The notes beneath the pieces were generated by a model that ran no database searches, had not been told where the DNA came from, and worked only from the letters and a program-made list of their open reading frames with translations. 64,000 bases of DNA from Cladobotryum mycophilum (Eukaryota; Ascomycota; Sordariomycetes; Hypocreales; Hypocreaceae), in NCBI GenBank assembly GCA_036429605.1, contig JAVFKD010000002.1, positions 1,488,001 through 1,552,000 on the forward strand, read 5' to 3'. Below are positions 59,967-64,000 of the stretch, piece after piece (the stretch's first letter is position 1; each line of letters opens with the position of its first letter). Made by a program: the position numbers and the translations under genes.

Positions 59967-60486
59967 TTTTTATGATGTTTCTTTTCTTCTTTCTTCTTTT
60001 TTTTTTTTTTTTTGTTGTTGTTGTTGTTGTTGTGTAAGAAGCAATGCATATTCTGGCTGGCGTTGATGTAATGATTGTTCTATAACAAATCCATTCCCTT
60101 ACGGAGTATAGCTTTTTGAACGGCGGATTTTGATGTGTCCTGGATGGACGGGCGGGATATACCCTAGATGACTTGGATGTCAGACATGAATAGATATACG
60201 GATATAGATGTTTGAATTTCAACACGAATTTGTATAGTTGGATCATTTCCTAATTTTACTGACAATATGATTGATTGGTATCTAAACTATATACAAGAAC
60301 ATGTTATATGAGATCCTGATAACACCCTCACATCATTCATTTACGTCGCTCTATTTCCACCTTCATTTTGAAAGAGCATCTGTCATAAATAATCATTGGC
60401 TTTGCAGCACACATTTCCCACCTTTTTTGTCTTGATATTTTTTCTTCTTTTTCAAATACCACCCCAAAGTTTTCAGGAAAGGACTT
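59967..60486. other. Convergent intergenic region with poly-T and (GTT)n
   Basis: Contains a T run at about 59997-60013 and (GTT)7 at 60014-60033, and TACGGAGTA at 60100-60108. No gene. Confidence 0.7.
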
Positions 60487-61531
60487 TCATATACCACCTG
60501 CTCGCACGACTGCCCGTCTGTGGAGATCACGATACTGAATCCTCTCATACGTGCCGTACCCGAAAGCGGCCACTCCGAGAGCCAGCCATATCGTCGTGAT
60601 GATTAGTCCGACGGGGAAAATCATGATTTGGGTGCCGGGCATGATGAACGAGATGGTGCCGTTGTGCAGCGCGGCAAGCTGATCGTCGACGGCTAACTGT
60701 GCGGCCGCCCAGTCGGAGAGAATAATGTCCTTGGAGAATGCGCCGAGGAGGAAGGAGGCTTCGTTGAGGGAGACGTTGGTGCTGACTTCGCCCCCCGAGG
60801 GGGTTCTGGCGGTGAGTGTGAGGATGGGCATGATGAGGATTTCGAGGTCGGCCCTGGGAGCGGATGTTAGATATGCTGGTAGAAGTGGGTAGCTCAGTTG
60901 GTTGAACTTACATTGACATGTTATCTTTCATTTTGTCCTTGTCGATTTGCCCGACAAGCATATATGCCTGGAGCAATGTAGGTCCCTCCGATATCTCGCC
61001 ATCGGCTCTCTTGGTAATATTGACGCTCGTGTTGTTCAAGCCCGTGTCGGGCTGGTCCTTCATGGGACTAACGCTGGCGCCCGTGTATACCACGCCGACC
61101 TGGATATCGCCGGGCGAAACCCCCGCGAAGCTGCCCCGCGGGTCCGACACCCGGTACAGCCTCAGGTCGGCCTCGAAGGTGCCGGCCTTGGTGTCGAGCA
61201 TGGGGAGATTGTAGCATATCGAATTGCCAGAGGGGTTGGAACTGCGCCCGACGATACGCAGGCGCGATATGCACGCCGCGTTGGTGGCATTGTTCCAGAC
61301 GGAGAAGTCGATTTTGCCGTCGGCGGTGAATTGGACCTCGGAGCTCCACGTGGAGTTTTCAGTGGTGGATTGCCGGCGGGTGAGGTCGGCGTCAGCGTTG
61401 ATGTCGATGTCAGAGGCCAGCAGGGCAGAGTATGGCTTGTAGAGAACGTCGTCGGCGCGTAGGACGGAGGGATCTGAGAGGAGGTTTGTGGCGGCGACAA
61501 CGGAGAGGAGGATAGCTTTGAGGAGGAGCAT
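60487..61531 (-). CDS. Secretory single-pass membrane protein of unknown function
   Basis: Exons 61531-60912 and 60853-60487 (58-nt intron) give 328 residues. The start at 61531 is chosen because it begins a signal peptide (MLLLKAILLSVVAATNL); the frame stays open upstream to 61699 without such a feature. The lumenal part carries several N-glycosylation sequons (NSTW, NATN, NNTS, NVSL, NGTI) and two cysteines. One strong membrane helix near residues 280-305 (MIFPVGLIITTIWLALGVAAFGYG) precedes a short basic tail (YRDLHRRAVVR). This is a type I membrane protein of the plasma membrane or secretory pathway. I recognise no family. It is convergent with the GT4 gene. Confidence 0.82.
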
Positions 61532-63748
61532 CGTGAATAACGAGGGCAGTTGAAGGTGGAGAGGGGTATTCGATTCGGGTATCTCGAGATCGGCACGATG
61601 GTGGCGTTCGTTCGTCCTGCAGGTCCTGTTGTCTCTGCTCGGCCTCAAAATTATTGTGATAGGATAGGATTGTCTACCGTCCGGCGGTATTGTTTGCAAT
61701 ATAGGAATGGATTATCGTGAGGTGCTCGTTCAACTCTTCATACACAGACAGGCCAGCTGATGATGAAAGATGATGATTGATGGGTATCAAGAGAGAATTG
61801 GTGTATGTATTGGTTGGGAGAAAATCGGTTCGCTTCGCTGGAAAGATAATGTCCACAGTCGCATCAGGCCATCAGGCCATCCATCATGTCGTCGTTACAC
61901 TTTGTTAGGTAGAGCTGTGGCGCCAGTTCCGAAGCATTCGAGGGGATTAGCTGTCGCAAGTGTGTCTCGATGGAAAGAGGGCATCATTAGACATATGGAG
62001 AAAAGGGGGGCAAGAAAAGAGTCTTGCAGGAGTAGGAGAAGAATACTAGGTAATAAGTGTCAGCTCCTATGGATAAGTATTGACACAAGTACGGAGTAGA
62101 TGAGTTAAGTCATGCCATCCATTGCTCCCGACCCGCCTGCAGTGCACTGCTGCTGGTGTCGATGCACTGCAGGTCGACTCAGTGTTCGGGACCTTGCGAA
62201 AAGAGAACCTTGGAAAAGAAGAAAAAGTGTCTGTCCACATGCTTGGATTTGGATCCATGCATTTGTCACATCGTCTACTGATGCAACGCCCGCCGTTTTG
62301 GAGGTGTGGCACGGCGGGGTTGGGGTCAAGCAGCCAGTAAAAAGGCACTGTCAGAGCGTTAAGCGCCTGCGTTCAGACCCGGGGCTTTGGGGGGCTTTTA
62401 GGACCATTAGGGCACTTTCTTGGCAGTTGTGGCTTTAACCATCAAAGTGGCCGCTTCGAGAGGCCATTGGCCATGAACCTTGGAAGATGGACGAGCTGAG
62501 GGTTGGTGATGCTGGCAATTGGCTCTGTTAAGCACTTTATGCAAGGTGACGGACGGCATGACCCGATCCTTCTCTCGTCCCGGTTGTTTACCACGACCAA
62601 CAGCATTAATCGGCCTACAATATGGCCCGATGCCGTGATGATGATTTGACAGGGATAGGCAACTGAAGTGTCCTGTAGTTCTCGTCTTCTCTTCTCTTCG
62701 CTTCGCTCAAAGGAGGTCGTATCGTTACCGAACAGCTGCTGCGATAGGAATTTGAGGCTTTGCTGGCGTTAAAAACTTTAAAATAGAGTATTAAGGTGCA
62801 ACCCTCTCTCCCTCTCCGTTCTCTCGACTGGCTGGTTGGTCTGATTGATTGACGTCTCAAGTTCACGACTGGTCAAACCGCTCTCCGACACTGTGGCTGT
62901 GTCGTCTCTACTAAATGGATGTGTTTTGCCCCGTAGATAGGTACAAGTACTTATGGATCCATCACCTCTACTCCGTACCTATATGCAGTACTGGATACAA
63001 AAGGTTATGGAACTGCCTATCTCAGCATCTCATCTTGCACAGTATTGCTCAAAAGGTATTCTTGGCAGGGCTCTTTATCTTGGCGCACATGATTCGATTA
63101 CCACCTTGGCTGCAGAGTTACATCTTCCTGATACCGTATCGGTAGCCAGGAGGTTCGACGCACTGTGCTTATCAGTAAGCTCATAGCGGACATACGCAGC
63201 ATACACAGCACAGCAACCCCCGCCTTATTACAGTGCCAATTGAACTTCCATCACCACAGACACCAAACGTCATGCTCTCAGCCATCACAAGCCGTTTAAT
63301 CTACTGGTCTTATGCGGAGAAGCTGTCTAGTTGCATTTCCAATTGTCATAAAAATCACAATACGCCCTCTCAAAGACCATGAACCGAGACAAACCTGTGG
63401 TAAAAAAGCCTTGTTTCCTCCCTTACATTTAGCCAGGTCCAATAAACAGTCGTGATGCATCGACTCCTCACGGAACGTGACCAACAAACCTAAGCAGATG
63501 CGTTTATCTTTCATCACGACGCGGGGTAGCTTCGAGCTACTGTTGAGCCGAAGCGGTCATGCTCTAGATAAAGGCAGGGTGCGGACCGATCGCCCGCATT
63601 CTAGATACTCTCTTCCTTAAACCGATTTTCAACTCTGAGTGTGAGCCTTTGTTTGACTTGGGACACCAATCTGTTTGATTCGAAGAACAGGCACATTGTG
63701 GCATATCCGTTTAAAACCCGTTGCTTGCTATCCTAACAAGGCGATATA
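61532..63748. other. Divergent intergenic region, no gene seen
   Basis: 2.2 kb between the membrane protein and the formamidase. TACTCCGTA-type nonamers lie at 62090-62098 and 62969-62977. AGATAA-type GATA sites at 63075-63080, 63504-63509 (both minus) and 63566-63571 (plus) could serve nitrogen control of the formamidase gene, but three such hexamers in this length are near chance. The frame 62953-63186 has no domain. Confidence 0.55.
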
Positions 63749-64000
63749 ATGCCTGGCAAGATTCGCACTGCTCAATCCGTCTCTCTCGACATCCCGGCTT
63801 CTGAACAGCCAAATCTACACAACAGATGGCACCCTGACAGTATGACCTGCAACTACAATGTATGAAGCACCGAGCAGAATAGCAAGCTAACCATTCAATT
63901 CTCTTCTAGTTCCAACCATTGGCTCGGTTGAGCCTGGAGAGACTGTCAAGATCGAATGTCTTGACTGGACCGGTGGTCAAATCGGCAACAATGACAGCGC
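63749..64000 (+). CDS. Formamidase/acetamidase family, 5' end only
   Basis: Exon 1 is 63749-63839 and exon 2 starts at 63910 (70-nt intron, GTATGA to TCTAG) and runs off the window. The reading joins as NRWHPDIPTIGSVEPGETVK then IECLDWTGGQIGNNDSA, the characteristic opening of FmdA/AmdA-type formamidases, which hydrolyse formamide to formate and ammonia. Joining in phase 1 across the intron restores HPDIP exactly. Only about 60 residues are visible, so completeness is unknown. Confidence 0.88.

Noticed and set aside
60947..61462. 171-codon plus-strand frame
   Set aside because: Antisense of the secretory membrane-protein gene, whose signal peptide, intron and helix support the minus strand.
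63075..63571. Three AGATAA sites upstream of the formamidase as a nitrogen-control cluster
   Set aside because: HGATAR hexamers occur about once per 340 bp on both strands, so three in this length are not beyond chance; kept only as a remark.

Overview
The window is nuclear DNA of a filamentous ascomycete. Genes are split by short GT-AG introns (mostly 54-140 nt) with CTAAC/CTGAC-like branch sites. The gene content is typical of the group: a class I hydrophobin, a GH75 chitosanase, a GH16 glucanase, a CFEM protein, a SIT-type siderophore transporter and the start of a HET-domain gene. A Sordariomycete (perhaps Hypocreales) fits best, but the genus cannot be fixed from the sequence alone. I saw no tRNA, rRNA, CRISPR or intact transposon.

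Layout. 0-5.5 kb: 5' end of a HET-domain gene (minus), a small Rossmann-fold NAD(P)-binding protein, and an orphan basic protein with seven 12-residue repeats. 5.8-11.3 kb: class I hydrophobin with a (TCA)28 tract in its probable 5' UTR, then a non-coding stretch holding a perfect 116-bp inverted repeat, then a secreted GH75 chitosanase with a cysteine-rich tail. 12.8-17.2 kb: an unrecognised multi-exon or decayed minus-strand gene, then a secreted GH16 glucanase (minus). 20.8-22 kb: a classical SDR. 23.9-27.3 kb: a siderophore transporter and a CFEM surface protein, divergently transcribed, with three ATCWGATAA sites within 33 bp between them. 29.3-30.6 kb: a Myb/SANT-like nuclear protein. 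30.6-41.3 kb: 10.8 kb without a convincing gene. 41.3-47.1 kb: a DHA1-type MFS transporter carrying an apparent one-base frameshift, an NmrA-like protein, and a mitochondrial-type HotDog thioesterase with a 9-nt exon and a probable 1-nt exon or twin intron. 48.2-52.1 kb: an intronless trypsin-like protein and a seven-helix membrane protein. 52.7-61.5 kb: UDP-glucose 6-dehydrogenase (minus), a family-4 glycosyltransferase (plus) and an unrecognised secretory membrane protein (minus). The right edge holds the first two exons of a formamidase.

Functional links. The transporter and CFEM gene look like an iron-uptake pair under one GATA-type iron repressor. UGDH and the GT4 enzyme could form a donor-maker/donor-user pair, but that is inference. 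The hydrophobin, chitosanase and glucanase act at the cell surface or outside the cell. The points most worth checking are the iron-responsive divergent promoter, the 1-nt exon/stwintron candidate, the perfect hairpin, a TACTCCGTA nonamer that recurs between genes, and the frameshifted MFS gene.
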